A stretch of DNA of 64,000 nucleotides from Pseudomonas sp. BN102 (GCF_029871245.1 NZ_SSON01000065.1:62001-126000), one strand, 5' to 3'. Positions 1-8,985 are shown, counted from the first letter of the stretch. Numbers and translations are program-made. Notes: generated from the letters alone by a model not told the origin.

Positions 1-671
1 ACGTCATCCCGACCGATTGCCTGGCCGCTTGCCTCAAGGCGGCCCTGCCCGACGCCACGCACCTGGCGCTGGGGTTCGACTCCGACAGCGGGCTCTCGCC
101 GGGCACCGCCAAGACCAGCGTCGAAGCCCTGGCCATGGGTGGACAGGTGCGTGAGAACGGCCGCCTGCGCCCGGTGCCCCTGGGTCACAGGCGCCGCGAG
201 ATCGACTTCGGCCGCGGCCTGAAATCCGCCATGACCATTCCCTGGGGGGATGTGGCCACCGCCTTCTATTCCACCGGCATACCCAATATCGAGGTCTACC
301 TGCCGGCCCCTGTGCCCTTGGCATTGGGCATGCGCCTGGCCGATCCGCTGCGCGCTCTGCTGGCCGCTACCTGGGCGCAGGACTGGCTGAAGGGACTGGC
401 CGCAAGGCACCTAGGCGGACCTGACGAGACGATGCGCGCCCGCCGACCCACCTGGGTCTGGGGCGAGGCGCGCAACGCCGCCGGCGATCGGCGCACCGCG
501 CACCTGGAGACCGCCAATGGCTATCAGGTGACCGTGCACGGCGTGCTGTTCACGGTGCGCCATCTACTCGACTACCAGGGTGAAGGTGGCTACTTCACGC
601 CGTCGCGCCTGCTGGGCGAGCGTTGCGTGGAGCAGTTGCCGGGCTCGGGGTCGATTCGCATCAGCCAGTAG
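1..671 (+). CDS. Saccharopine dehydrogenase-like oxidoreductase, C-terminal part
   Basis: The gene enters from the left edge; the reading frame begins at base 3 and runs without a stop to TAG at 669-671, giving about 222 residues. The visible part resembles the C-terminal half of the saccharopine dehydrogenase / trans-acting enoyl reductase family: a VIPTDCL stretch, then a GFDSDSGLSPGTAKT segment and a region ending in a YQGEGGYFTPSRLLG block typical of these proteins. The NAD(P)-binding Rossmann domain would lie upstream of the window. Substrate cannot be told; members of this group act on varied or unknown substrates. It converges on argP, with a perfect 18-base palindrome at its stop codon. 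Confidence 0.8.
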   Translation, partial: VIPTDCLAACLKAALPDATHLALGFDSDSGLSPGTAKTSVEALAMGGQVRENGRLRPVPLGHRRREIDFGRGLKSAMTIPWGDVATAFYSTGIPNIEVYLPAPVPLALGMRLADPLRALLAATWAQDWLKGLAARHLGGPDETMRARRPTWVWGEARNAAGDRRTAHLETANGYQVTVHGVLFTVRHLLDYQGEGGYFTPSRLLGERCVEQLPGSGSIRISQ

Positions 672-688
672 GGTGCGCCGGCGCACCC
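671..688. other. Perfect 18-bp GC-rich palindrome between convergent genes
   Basis: GGGTGCGC-CG-GCGCACCC starts on the last base of the stop codon of the left-hand gene and lies 16 bases from the end of argP. It has no T-tract on either strand, so it is not a classical rho-independent terminator, but its position between two convergent genes suggests a role in ending transcription or stabilising 3' ends. Confidence 0.4.
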
Positions 689-704
689 CCGGTCCAGGCC
701 CGCT

Positions 705-1601
705 TCAGCGCGGCAACGGCACCAGCCAGCGGCCGGCGGCCCGAGCCAGCTGGTCGGTGAGCAGGCCCAGCAATTCACCCCCGTGACGCCAGTGGTGCCA
801 GTAGAGCGGCACGTCGATGGGATGGTCGGGGATCAGTTCCTGGAGTTCACCCCGCGCCAGCTGGGCACCGACCTGCTGCTCGGGCACCAGGCCCCAGCCC
901 AGGCCGCCTTCGGTCAAACGCACGAAGCCTTCGGACGAGGGGCAGAGGTGGTGGATGAAGCCACCCTCGACACCCAACTCCGCCAGATAACGATGCTGCA
1001 GGAGGTCATCCGGGCCGAAGACGATCGCCGGCGAGCGGGCCAGGGCCGCCGCCGTCACTCCCCGTGGAAAGTGCCGCTCGATAAAAGCCGGGCTGGCCAG
1101 GGCGCGGTAGCGCATGGCGCCCAGGGGCAGGCTGCGGGCGCCGGCCACCGGGCGCTCGGCGCCGCAGACGCAGGCCGCCACCTCGCCAGCCCGCATGCGC
1201 TTGAGCCCCACCTCCTGGTCTTCCACCACCAACTCCATCTGCACCTGCTGCTCGGCGCAGAAGTCCCCCACCGCGGCGGCCCACCAGGTGGCCAGGCTGT
1301 CGGCGTTGAGGGCGATGCGCAGGCGCTCCGGCATGCCGCCCTCTTCCAGGGCCGGTACCTGGCGCTGCAGGTCCCGCTCCAGCAGGCGCACCTGCTGCAC
1401 ATGGTTGAGCAGGCGGGTGCCGACCTCGGTGGGCGCCGGTGGCGTGGCGCGCACCAGCACCGGCTGGCCGACCCGCGCTTCCAGCAGCTTGATGCGCTGT
1501 GACACCGCCGACTGTGACAGCCCGAGGATCTGCGCCGCACGCTCGAAACCACCCTGCTCCACCACCGCCGCCAGGGCGGACAGCAACTTGTAGTCGAACA
1601 A
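705..1601 (-). CDS. argP: LysR-family regulator ArgP (IciA)
   Basis: A 298-residue LysR protein. Residues 1-60 form the winged helix-turn-helix (FDYKLLSALAAVVEQGGF, SQSAVSQRIKLLEARVG), a sequence characteristic of ArgP; the rest is the effector-binding domain. ArgP activates the arginine/lysine exporter gene argO in response to basic amino acids. The exporter homologue argO lies in the divergent operon 500 bases away with an ACT-domain gene between, which supports the name. The start is a TTG codon at 1601 with AGGA upstream; the protein aligned from here has the usual LysR N-terminus and no nearby ATG fits better. Confidence 0.9.
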   Translation of the reverse strand: MFDYKLLSALAAVVEQGGFERAAQILGLSQSAVSQRIKLLEARVGQPVLVRATPPAPTEVGTRLLNHVQQVRLLERDLQRQVPALEEGGMPERLRIALNADSLATWWAAAVGDFCAEQQVQMELVVEDQEVGLKRMRAGEVAACVCGAERPVAGARSLPLGAMRYRALASPAFIERHFPRGVTAAALARSPAIVFGPDDLLQHRYLAELGVEGGFIHHLCPSSEGFVRLTEGGLGWGLVPEQQVGAQLARGELQELIPDHPIDVPLYWHHWRHGGELLGLLTDQLARAAGRWLVPLPR

Positions 1602-1700
1602 ATCAGTTTTCCTAATGAGAGATCAGCATGATTCGTTTTCCTTATACATCGTCGCGCCCCAGACTCGCCACATCCCACCGATCATCCCGAAGGAAACACC

Positions 1701-2108
1701 ATGGCCGGCGAAACCACCCTTTCCACCCTGATCCGCAACATGTCGCCGCAGCTCAATCCCGGCGAATACGTGTTCTGCACCCTGGATGATGCGACCCGGC
1801 TCGAAGGCAGCGCGCCCCTCGGCAGCTTCCGTGAGCGTGAGGGGCTGACGGTGATACTGGAACGCGGCGAGGCCGATCGCCTCGGTCTTTCCTACGACTA
1901 CAGCGCCGCCTGGATCACCCTGGAGGTGCATTCATCCCTCAGCGCCGTGGGCCTTACCGCCACCTTCGCCGGCGCCCTGGCGCAGGCGGGCCTCAGCTGC
2001 AATGTGGTCGCCGGCTATTTCCACGACCACCTGTTCGTCGCCAGCAAGGATGCCGAGCGCGCCCTGTCCACCCTGCGTGCCCTCGCGGCCAACGCCCAGG
2101 CGGAGTGA
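1701..2108 (+). CDS. ACT domain-containing protein
   Basis: A 135-residue protein of the small tandem-ACT type (formerly DUF2241-like). The N-terminal half contains YVFCTLDD and the C-terminal half the ligand-binding-type fold SAVGLTATFAGALAQAGLSC followed by HDHLFV. ACT domains bind small ligands, usually amino acids. Its place between argP and argO, divergent from argP and directly upstream of argO, suggests it belongs to basic amino acid homeostasis, but that is inference from neighbours. GAAGGA upstream of the ATG is a plausible ribosome binding site. The stop codon nearly touches the argO start. Confidence 0.85.
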   Translation: MAGETTLSTLIRNMSPQLNPGEYVFCTLDDATRLEGSAPLGSFREREGLTVILERGEADRLGLSYDYSAAWITLEVHSSLSAVGLTATFAGALAQAGLSCNVVAGYFHDHLFVASKDAERALSTLRALAANAQAE

Positions 2109-2113
2109 AGGCC

Positions 2114-2716
2114 ATGTGGCAGAGCTACCTGAACGGACTGCTGATGGCCGCCGGCCTGATCATCGCCATCGGCGCACAGAACGCCTTCGTTCTCGCCCAG
2201 AGCCTGCGCCGCGAACACCACCTGCCGGTGGCCGCGCTCTGCGTGCTGTGCGACGCGCTTCTGGTCAGCGCCGGGGTCTTCGGCCTGGCTACCCTCCTGG
2301 CGCAGAACCCGACGTTGCTGGGCATCGCCCGCTGGGGCGGCGTGGCCTTCCTGCTCTGGTACGGCGTCCAGGCCCTGCGCCGCGCCCTGAGCCCGAGCAC
2401 CCTGGACCAGTCCGCCGAGACCGGGCCGCGCTCGCGCCGGACGGTGCTGCTGGCAGCCCTGGCAGTGACCCTGCTCAATCCCCATGTCTACCTCGACACG
2501 GTACTGCTGATCGGCTCCCTCGGCGCCCAGCAGACGGTGCCCGGCGCCTACGCCCTGGGCGCGGCCAGCGCGTCGCTGGTGTGGTTCTTCGCCCTCGCCC
2601 TGGGTGCTGCCTGGCTCGCCCCCTGGCTGGCCCGGCCGGCTACCTGGCGCCTGCTCGACCTGGCGGTAGCGCTGATGATGTTCGGCATGGCAGCGCAATT
2701 GGTGAACGGAATCTGA
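2114..2716 (+). CDS. argO: LysE/ArgO-family amino acid exporter
   Basis: About 200 residues with five to six hydrophobic segments. The N-terminus carries the LysE/ArgO signature GLIIAIGAQNAFVLAQSLRR (residues about 13-32), and LLNPHVYLDT lies in the middle. The family exports L-lysine and L-arginine across the inner membrane. The ATG at 2114 has GGAG eight bases upstream and is preferred over the in-frame GTG at 2105, which would overlap the stop of the ACT gene by four bases. The operon and the nearby argP gene match the E. coli ArgP-ArgO regulatory pair. Confidence 0.9.
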   Translation: MWQSYLNGLLMAAGLIIAIGAQNAFVLAQSLRREHHLPVAALCVLCDALLVSAGVFGLATLLAQNPTLLGIARWGGVAFLLWYGVQALRRALSPSTLDQSAETGPRSRRTVLLAALAVTLLNPHVYLDTVLLIGSLGAQQTVPGAYALGAASASLVWFFALALGAAWLAPWLARPATWRLLDLAVALMMFGMAAQLVNGI

Positions 2717-2804
2717 CTTCCTCGGGTCCATCTTCAGGGATGCGCCAGAGCCCCTGGCGCAGGCATTTCCACACAGTTGCTGCGTGGTTATGCCCCCTCC
2801 CCGG

Positions 2805-2813
2805 TGCTATGAT
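2805..2813 (+). promoter_or_regulatory. Extended -10 promoter element for sodB
   Basis: TGCTATGAT is a good extended -10 hexamer (TGn-TATGAT) about 110 bases before the sodB start. The -35 region 17 bases upstream (TGGTTA) is weak, as is common with extended -10 promoters. The leader of about 100 bases could carry post-transcriptional control (sodB is a known target of iron-responsive small RNAs in pseudomonads), but I see no defined element. Confidence 0.45.
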
Positions 2814-2920
2814 CCGGAGTTCGCGGCCATAAAGAGTACAAACTCGCAGCCGCACATTCGGCCGACCGTGAACGGCCCCGCGCCTGGCGCAAAAATCCCG
2901 ACCTGATGAAGGAGATAGAC

Positions 2921-3502
2921 ATGGCTTTCGAATTGCCGCCGCTGCCTTACGAGAAGAACGCTCTCGAGCCGCACCTGTCCGCCGAGACCCTGGAATACCA
3001 CTACGGCAAGCACCACAACGCCTATGTGGTGAACCTGAACAACCTGGTTCCGGGCACCGAATTCGAAGGTAAAACCCTGGAAGAGATCATCAAGACCTCC
3101 TCCGGCGGCATCTTCAACAACGCAGCCCAGATCTGGAACCACACCTTCTACTGGAATGGCCTGAAGCCCAACGGCGGTGGCCAACCCACCGGCGCCCTGG
3201 CTGACGCCATCAACGCCGCCTTCGGTTCCTTCGACAAGTTCAAGGAAGAGTTCACCAAGACCGCCATCGGCACCTTCGGCTCCGGCTGGGCCTGGCTGGT
3301 GAAGAAGGCTGACGGCTCCCTGGCCCTGGCCAGCACCATCGGCGCCGGCTGCCCGCTGACCAGCGGCGACACCCCGCTGCTGACCTGCGACGTCTGGGAA
3401 CACGCCTACTACATCGACTACCGCAACCTGCGTCCGAAGTACGTAGAGGCCTTCTGGAACCTGGTCAACTGGGACTTCGTAGCCAAGAACTACGCAGCCT
3501 GA
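2921..3502 (+). CDS. sodB: Iron superoxide dismutase
   Basis: 193 residues, the normal length of Fe-SOD. It converts superoxide to oxygen and hydrogen peroxide in the cytoplasm. The metal ligands are in their usual places: H27 (in EYHYGKHH), H74 (in QIWNHTFYW), D157 and H161 (in DVWEHAYY). Gln70 in the AAQIWNH segment is the Fe-type choice rather than the Mn-type glycine. The ATG at 2921 has AAGGAG six bases upstream; an in-frame ATG at 2906 would place that site inside the coding sequence, so 2921 is chosen. A terminator follows. Confidence 0.97.
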   Translation: MAFELPPLPYEKNALEPHLSAETLEYHYGKHHNAYVVNLNNLVPGTEFEGKTLEEIIKTSSGGIFNNAAQIWNHTFYWNGLKPNGGGQPTGALADAINAAFGSFDKFKEEFTKTAIGTFGSGWAWLVKKADGSLALASTIGAGCPLTSGDTPLLTCDVWEHAYYIDYRNLRPKYVEAFWNLVNWDFVAKNYAA

Positions 3503-3524
3503 GACCTGCTCCAGCGCTTCATGG

Positions 3525-3550
3525 AAACCCGGCAATTGCCGGGTTTCTTC
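3525..3550 (+). terminator. Rho-independent terminator after sodB
   Basis: AAACCCGGC-AATT-GCCGGGTTTC forms a near-perfect hairpin just after sodB, with pyrimidine-rich sequence following. The remaining bases up to the bifA start (about 235) hold the bifA promoter region; I see no convincing hexamers there. Confidence 0.75.
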
Positions 3551-3787
3551 ATTTCTGGGCGTCATTCGTCGCCTTGTCGCGATACGGGAAAAATAGTCGG
3601 ACACCCCTCAAGCTCGGCCTGGTTCGCACCGACATAGAAAGGAGGAAAGCGCTGGCAGCGTGGGTGACGATGGAAAACTGGCGCCATGAATAGTGGCATT
3701 CACATACTGGCCCTTTGACGGCCAAGGCCTGTTTGCCAATACTCACACCCGTCTGACGCCTGGCGGCATCGAACAAGGAATCTCCAT

Positions 3788-5854
3788 TTGAAGCTGGATC
3801 TCAAACACAGCTTGTCACTGAAGCTGCTGCGCGTGGTGCTGCTGTCCGCTCTGGTGGTCGGGGTGGTGCTGAGCTGTGCGCAGATCGTGTTCGACATCTA
3901 CAAGACCCGTCAGGCCGTTTCCAACGACGCCAACCGGATCCTCGGCATGTTCCGCGACCCGTCCACCCAGGCCGTCTACAGCCTGGACCGCGAGATGGGC
4001 ATGCAGGTGATCGAAGGCCTGTTCCAGCACGAATCGGTGCGCCAGGCCTCCATCGGCCATCCCAACGAGCCCATGCTGGCGGAGAAGGACCGGCCGCTGA
4101 TGGAGCTCCCCACGCGTTGGCTGACTGACCCCATCCTCGGCAAAGAGCAGACGTTCACCACCCAACTGGTCGGCCGCAGCCCCTACAGCGAGTACTACGG
4201 CGACCTCAGCATCACCCTCGACACCGCCCCCTATGGCGAAGACTTCGTCACCAGCTCGGTGATCATCTTCATCTCCGGCGTGCTGCGCGCCCTGGCCATG
4301 GGCCTGGTGCTCTATCTCGTCTACCACTGGCTGCTGACCAAGCCGCTGTCGAAGATCATCGAGCACCTGACCAGCATCAACCCCGACCGTCCCAGCGAAC
4401 ACAAGCTGCCCATGCTCAAGGGCAACGAGAAGAACGAGCTGGGCCTGTGGATAACCACCGCCAACGATCTGCTGGCCTCCATCGAACGCAACACCCACCT
4501 GCGCCGCGAAGCCGAGAACAGCCTGCTGCGCATGGCCCAGTACGACTTTCTCACCGGCCTGCCCAATCGCCAGCAGCTGCAACAGCAGCTCGACCAGATC
4601 CTCGAAGACGCCGGCCGCCTGCAGCGCCGCGTGGCGGTACTCTGCGTCGGCCTGGACGACTTCAAGGGTGTCAACGAACAGTTCAGCTACCAGACCGGCG
4701 ACCAGCTGCTGATCGCCCTGGCCGACCGCCTGCGCAGCCACAGCGGCCGCCTGGGTGCACTGGCGCGCCTGGGTGGCGACCAGTTCGCCCTGGTCCAGGC
4801 CGATATCGAGCAGCCCTACGAGGCCGCCGAACTGGCCCAGAGCGTCCTGGACGACCTGGAAGTGCCCTTCTCCCTGGAACAGCAGGAAGTGCGCCTGCGC
4901 GCCACCATCGGCATCACCCTCTTCCCCGAGGACGGCGACAGCACCGAGAAGCTGCTGCAGAAAGCCGAGCAGACCATGACCCTGGCCAAGAGCCGCTCGC
5001 GCAATCGCTACCAGTTCTACATTGCCAGCGTCGACAGCGAGATGCGCCGCCGCCGCGAACTGGAAAAGGACCTGCGCGAAGCCCTCAACCGTGGCGAGAT
5101 GCACCTGGTCTACCAGCCGCAGGTCGACTATCGCGACCACCGCGTGGTGGGCGTCGAGGCGCTGCTGCGCTGGCAGCACCCGCAGCATGGCTTCGTCCCG
5201 CCAGACCTGTTCATCCCCTTGGCCGAACAGAACGGCTCCATCATCCCCATCGGTGAATGGGTGCTCGACCAGGCCTGCCGCCAGCTGCGCGAATGGCACG
5301 ACCAGGGATTCAGCGAGCTGCGCATGGCCATCAACCTCTCCACCGTGCAACTGCATCACGCCGAGCTGCCTCGGGTAGTGAACAACCTGCTGCAGGTATA
5401 CCGCCTGCCCCAGCGCAGCCTGGAGATGGAAGTCACCGAAACCGGCCTGATGGAAGACATCTCCACCGCCGCCCAGCACCTGCTGAGCCTGCGCCGCTCC
5501 GGCGCGCTGATCGCGATCGATGACTTCGGGACCGGCTACTCGTCCCTGAGCTACCTGAAGAGCCTGCCGCTGGACAAGATCAAGATCGACAAGAGCTTCG
5601 TCCAGGACGTGCTGGAAGACGTGGACGACGCCACCATAGTCCGCGCCATCATCCAGCTGGCGCGCAACCTGGACATGCAGGTAATAGCCGAAGGCGTGGA
5701 AACCGCCGAGCAGGAGGCCTACATCATCGCCCAGGGCTGCAACGAGGGTCAGGGCTACCTCTACAGCAAGCCGCTCCCGGCCCGCGAACTCACCCTCTAC
5801 CTCAAGCAGGCCCGGCGCCTGAGCAACGCGGCCTCGAACCCCGCCACGCTTTGA
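3788..5854 (+). CDS. bifA: Cyclic-di-GMP phosphodiesterase BifA
   Basis: 688 residues with a periplasmic sensor flanked by two membrane helices (about residues 11-32 and 160-185), then a GGDEF domain (about 245-410) and an EAL domain (about 430-680). The GGDEF site reads GGDQF (residues 329-333), the degenerate form known for BifA, which favours regulation over cyclase activity. The EAL site is intact (E457-A-L-LRW) with DDFGTGYSS and KIDKSFV further on. It degrades c-di-GMP and so promotes swarming and limits biofilm formation. The TTG start at 3788 has AAGGAA seven bases upstream. Position directly after sodB matches PAO1 bifA. Confidence 0.93.
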   Translation: MKLDLKHSLSLKLLRVVLLSALVVGVVLSCAQIVFDIYKTRQAVSNDANRILGMFRDPSTQAVYSLDREMGMQVIEGLFQHESVRQASIGHPNEPMLAEKDRPLMELPTRWLTDPILGKEQTFTTQLVGRSPYSEYYGDLSITLDTAPYGEDFVTSSVIIFISGVLRALAMGLVLYLVYHWLLTKPLSKIIEHLTSINPDRPSEHKLPMLKGNEKNELGLWITTANDLLASIERNTHLRREAENSLLRMAQYDFLTGLPNRQQLQQQLDQILEDAGRLQRRVAVLCVGLDDFKGVNEQFSYQTGDQLLIALADRLRSHSGRLGALARLGGDQFALVQADIEQPYEAAELAQSVLDDLEVPFSLEQQEVRLRATIGITLFPEDGDSTEKLLQKAEQTMTLAKSRSRNRYQFYIASVDSEMRRRRELEKDLREALNRGEMHLVYQPQVDYRDHRVVGVEALLRWQHPQHGFVPPDLFIPLAEQNGSIIPIGEWVLDQACRQLREWHDQGFSELRMAINLSTVQLHHAELPRVVNNLLQVYRLPQRSLEMEVTETGLMEDISTAAQHLLSLRRSGALIAIDDFGTGYSSLSYLKSLPLDKIKIDKSFVQDVLEDVDDATIVRAIIQLARNLDMQVIAEGVETAEQEAYIIAQGCNEGQGYLYSKPLPARELTLYLKQARRLSNAASNPATL

Positions 5855-5869
5855 AACCCTGAGGTCCTC

Positions 5870-5906
5870 GTAGGATGGTGGATCGGTGGAGCGTGATCCA
5901 CCCTAC
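5870..5906. repeat. R3 palindromic repeat (GTAGG...CCTAC type)
   Basis: A 37-base inverted repeat: GTAGGATGGTGGATC and GATCCACCCTAC arms around GGTGGAGCGT. It lies between bifA and the convergent GIDE gene and overlaps the last bases of the GIDE stop codon region. Related copies occur at 12774-12856 and 37472-37557. Confidence 0.7.
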
Positions 5907-6805
5907 AAGAGCCCAGTCGCCCGAAGCAGGTACACGGTCGCCACCGCCCCACCCACGCAGAGCACGGCGCCGAACAGGGCCTGCCAGCGGAACTGCCGGG
6001 CCAGCACATCCTCACCATGGCTGGCCAAGAGGAAAGGCTGGGACTCGGCTGGGCGGCGCATATGGTTCATGGCGGGCGCCGAGCTGGTACGGCGATGACG
6101 GTCTTCGGCTTCCAGCTGCGCGGCCAGGCGCACGCGACCCCACTCGGCCTCGTCCAGCTGACCATCGCCATTGCTGTCGAAGCGCGTCAGCAGGCCGGAG
6201 AAATCACCTTTCCATTCGCGGATCACGGCGCCCTGGGCCGCCACCAGGTCCAACCCCTGGCGGCCGCCGCCACTGGTGTGGAAATCACCGATGGCGTAGA
6301 GCGGCTCCCCGGCCTGCAGGCGCTCCTCGGTGTAGCGGTATTCGCCGCCGCCGATCCAGGAGCCCAAACCGCTCCTGCCCAGCCCGCGCGGATGGCGCGA
6401 GCTGCCCTTCCAGACTTCCCGGGTGGCCGGACGCACCTCGGCGCCGCGCGGATCGATCAGGCATTCGCCGGTTGCATCGGCCAGGCGCAGCCAGGTATCG
6501 CTGACGCCGCTGTCCACCACCCGCCAGCTCTTGCTCTTGCCGTTCTCGCTGTACTCCTCGATGCGGTAGCGCCACCAGAGGCAGGGTTTACCCGTCAGCG
6601 GCGCGGCCAGGGGTGCGTCGCCATGCAGGTGGAGCATGCCGTAGAGCTCGACATAGCCCTGGGCCGCCGAGCGGATCTTCGATGTCGGGGTATCCAGGAG
6701 CAGCCGCGCCTGGGCCAGGCGGCGCAGGCACCACCAGCCGCCGCCGGCAAAGGCGCCGAGGCTGAACCCCAGGCTGATGGCCAGCCCGGCCACGTCCACG
6801 GCCAT
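5903..6805 (-). CDS. GIDE-domain membrane protein with an EF-hand
   Basis: 300 residues with an N-terminal hydrophobic segment (about 5-27) and a C-terminal one (about 274-296). The middle (about 45-175) resembles the GIDE/MULAN-type domain (annotated in bacteria as E3 ubiquitin ligase-like, without a RING finger): PLTGKPCLWWRYRIEEY, then LIDPRGAEV. Residues 210-221 (DSNGDGQLDEAE preceded by F) are a canonical 12-residue EF-hand loop with acidic or Asn residues at positions 1, 3, 5, 9 and 12, so calcium binding is likely. The gene sits one base downstream of lemA; LemA and GIDE proteins are commonly paired. Biological role unknown. Confidence 0.8.
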   Translation of the reverse strand: MAVDVAGLAISLGFSLGAFAGGGWWCLRRLAQARLLLDTPTSKIRSAAQGYVELYGMLHLHGDAPLAAPLTGKPCLWWRYRIEEYSENGKSKSWRVVDSGVSDTWLRLADATGECLIDPRGAEVRPATREVWKGSSRHPRGLGRSGLGSWIGGGEYRYTEERLQAGEPLYAIGDFHTSGGGRQGLDLVAAQGAVIREWKGDFSGLLTRFDSNGDGQLDEAEWGRVRLAAQLEAEDRHRRTSSAPAMNHMRRPAESQPFLLASHGEDVLARQFRWQALFGAVLCVGGAVATVYLLRATGLL

Positions 6806-6806
6806 C

Positions 6807-7379
6807 TCAGCCGAACAGGCTCTTGAGATCGACGTCGGCCTTCTCGGCCTCGCTGAACTCCAGCAGCTCCCCAGCCTTGAAGCCGAACAGGCCCGCGATG
6901 ATGACGTCCGGGAACTGTTCGATGCGCACGTTGTTCAGGTTCACCGCCTCGTTGTACAGCTCGCGGCGATCGGCGATACCGTTCTCCAGGCCGCTGATGC
7001 GCTGCTGGAGGAACTGGAAGCTTTCATTGGCCTTGAGCTGCGGGTAGTTCTCCGCCAGGGCGAAGAGCTGCCCGAGGCCGGCACGCAGGCCGCTCTCGGC
7101 CTGGCCGAGGGCACCGATGTCACCTTTCTCGCGGGCACTGGCCACGGCGTTGCGCGCGGCGATCACCCGCTCCAGGGTGGTGCGTTCGTGCTGCATGTAC
7201 TGCTTGCAGGTCTCCACCAGCTTGGGCAGCTCGTCATGCCGCTGCTTGAGCAGCACCTCGATGTTCGACCAGGCCTTGCCCACTCCATGCTTGAGGCGCA
7301 CCAGAGCGTTATAGAGGACCACCGCATAGGCGGCGACGAGGAGCAGGACCACGATCAGGGCAACGCTGGTCAGACTCAT
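6807..7379 (-). CDS. lemA: LemA family protein
   Basis: 190 residues with an N-terminal membrane anchor (about residues 4-25) and a long helical cytoplasmic or periplasmic domain. The stretch LVRLKHGVGKAWSNIEVLLKQRHDELPKL... is the family signature, followed by YPQLKANESF and the C-terminal FPDVIIAGLFGF. Function of LemA in bacteria is not established. It is the first gene of a two-gene unit with the EF-hand GIDE protein, one base apart, transcribed away from the imelysin gene. Confidence 0.93.
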   Translation of the reverse strand: MSLTSVALIVVLLLVAAYAVVLYNALVRLKHGVGKAWSNIEVLLKQRHDELPKLVETCKQYMQHERTTLERVIAARNAVASAREKGDIGALGQAESGLRAGLGQLFALAENYPQLKANESFQFLQQRISGLENGIADRRELYNEAVNLNNVRIEQFPDVIIAGLFGFKAGELLEFSEAEKADVDLKSLFG

Positions 7380-7500
7380 GCAGGCTTCTCCTTCAGGCTG
7401 CGGGTCATAAGGGCCCTGGCGATTCTAATGGCAATTTGCCGATGCCGCGGAGACCTTGCACACAGCTGCTGCAAAACGCCCGAAAACGGCTTTCCAAAAA

Positions 7501-7515
7501 TGAAAATCTTTCGCA
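7501..7515. promoter_or_regulatory. Candidate Fur box upstream of imelysin gene
   Basis: TGAAAATCTTTCGCA matches the 7-1-7 Fur consensus (TGATAAT-N-ATTATCA) at 10 of 14 positions and lies 66 bases before the imelysin start, in the divergent lemA-imelysin interval. Imelysin genes are often iron-regulated, so the location is sensible. The match is moderate. Confidence 0.4.
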
Positions 7516-7580
7516 TTATGTCGCGGTTTTACGTTGCGCAACTTCACATTGCCATCACCCAGAAGCAAAGGACCTCGCAC

Positions 7581-8918
7581 ATGATTCGTATGCCCCTGGC
7601 CACCGCCAGCCTGCTCGCCGTCGCCATCTCCCTCGCCGGTTGCGGTGACGACAAGAAAGAAGCCGCACAGCAAGCCGCCGCCCCGGCCGCCACCAGCACT
7701 GCGCCGGCTCCGGCTGCAACCGCCAAGGTCGACGAGGCCGAGGCCAAGAAGGTCGTCGCCCATTACGCCGACCTCGCCCTGGCGGTCTTCACCGATGCCC
7801 ACAGCACCGCCGTGAACCTGCAAAAGGCCGTTGACGCCTTCCTCGCCAAGCCCGATGCCGACACCCTGAAGGCCGCCCGCGAAGCCTGGCTGGCCGCTCG
7901 TGCGCCCTACATGCAGACCGAAGTGTTCCGCTTCGGCAACCCGGTGGTCGACGACTGGGAAGGCCAGCAGAACGCGTGGCCGCTGGACGAAGGCCTGATC
8001 GACTACGTCGCGGGCGACTACCAGCATGCCCTGGGCAACCCCGGCGCCACTGCCAACATCATCGCCAACACCACCATCCAGGTCGGCGAAGACAAGATCG
8101 ACATCACCGAGATTACCGGCGAGAAACTGGCCAGCCTGAACGAGCTGGGCGGTTCCGAAGCCAACGTCGCCACTGGCTACCACGCCATCGAATTCCTCCT
8201 CTGGGGCCAGGACCTGAACGGCACCGGCCCGGGCGCCGGCAATCGTCCCGCCACCGACTTCGTGGTCGGCGAAGGCGCCACGGGTGGTCACACCGAGCGC
8301 CGTCGCGCCTACCTGAAGGCCGCCACCGACCTGCTGGTGAGCGACCTGGAATACATGGTCGGCCAGTGGAAAGCCGGCGTTGCCGACAACTACCGCGCCA
8401 AGCTGGAAGCCGAACCGGCCGACGCTGGCCTGCGCAAGATGCTCTTCGGCATGGGCAGCCTGTCCCTCGGCGAACTGGCTGGCGAGCGCATGAAGGTCGC
8501 CCTGGAAGCCAACTCCACCGAAGACGAGCACGACTGCTTCAGCGACAACACCCACAACTCGCACTTCTATAACGGCAAGGGCATCCGCAACGTCTACCTG
8601 GGCGAGTACAAGAAGGTCGACGGCACCACCCTGACCGGCCCGAGCCTGTCCTCCCTGGTGACCAAGGTCGACGCCCAGACCGACACCACCCTGAAGGCCG
8701 ACCTGGAAGCCACCGAAGGCAAGCTGCAGGCCCTTGTGGACAGCGCCAACAAGGACATGCACTTCGACCAGCTGATAGCCGCCGACAACACCGCCGGCCA
8801 GCAACTGGTGCGGGATGCCATCGCCTCCTTGGTCAAGCAGACCGGTGCCATCGAGCAAGCCGCCGGCAAGCTCGGCATCACCGACCTGAAGCCGGACAAC
8901 GCCGATCACCAGTTCTGA
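7581..8918 (+). CDS. icmP: Imelysin-family lipoprotein (IcmP-like)
   Basis: 445 residues. A lipoprotein signal (LLAVAISLAGC, lipobox LAGC) is followed by a low-complexity Ala/Pro linker (about 30-50) and the imelysin domain. The family motif GxHxxE is present as GYHAIEFLLWG with H201 and E204. Imelysin proteins are periplasmic or surface-anchored and are tied to iron uptake; the P. aeruginosa homologue was described as an insulin-cleaving metalloproteinase (IcmP). The reading frame is open far upstream, but the ATG at 7581 has AAAGGA eight bases before it and begins the signal peptide. It is followed by a strong terminator, so it is probably transcribed alone. Confidence 0.9.
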   Translation: MIRMPLATASLLAVAISLAGCGDDKKEAAQQAAAPAATSTAPAPAATAKVDEAEAKKVVAHYADLALAVFTDAHSTAVNLQKAVDAFLAKPDADTLKAAREAWLAARAPYMQTEVFRFGNPVVDDWEGQQNAWPLDEGLIDYVAGDYQHALGNPGATANIIANTTIQVGEDKIDITEITGEKLASLNELGGSEANVATGYHAIEFLLWGQDLNGTGPGAGNRPATDFVVGEGATGGHTERRRAYLKAATDLLVSDLEYMVGQWKAGVADNYRAKLEAEPADAGLRKMLFGMGSLSLGELAGERMKVALEANSTEDEHDCFSDNTHNSHFYNGKGIRNVYLGEYKKVDGTTLTGPSLSSLVTKVDAQTDTTLKADLEATEGKLQALVDSANKDMHFDQLIAADNTAGQQLVRDAIASLVKQTGAIEQAAGKLGITDLKPDNADHQF

Positions 8919-8938
8919 TCAACGCTGCGTTGGACGAA

Positions 8939-8972
8939 GCGGATGCGGCCTAGTGCCGCATCCGCTTTTTTG
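8939..8972 (+). terminator. Rho-independent terminator after imelysin gene
   Basis: GCGGATGCGGC and GCCGCATCCGC arms around a short loop, followed by TTTTTT. This separates the first imelysin gene from the di-haem oxidoreductase operon. Confidence 0.9.
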
Positions 8973-8985
8973 TGGGCTGATGCCT

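Noticed and set aside
2002..2832. A 276-codon frame overlapping argO
   Set aside because: Arg/Pro-rich out-of-frame shadow of the argO gene.
6777..7580. N-terminal extension of the first imelysin of about 268 codons
   Set aside because: It runs antisense across lemA. The lipoprotein signal and ribosome binding site place the start at 7581.
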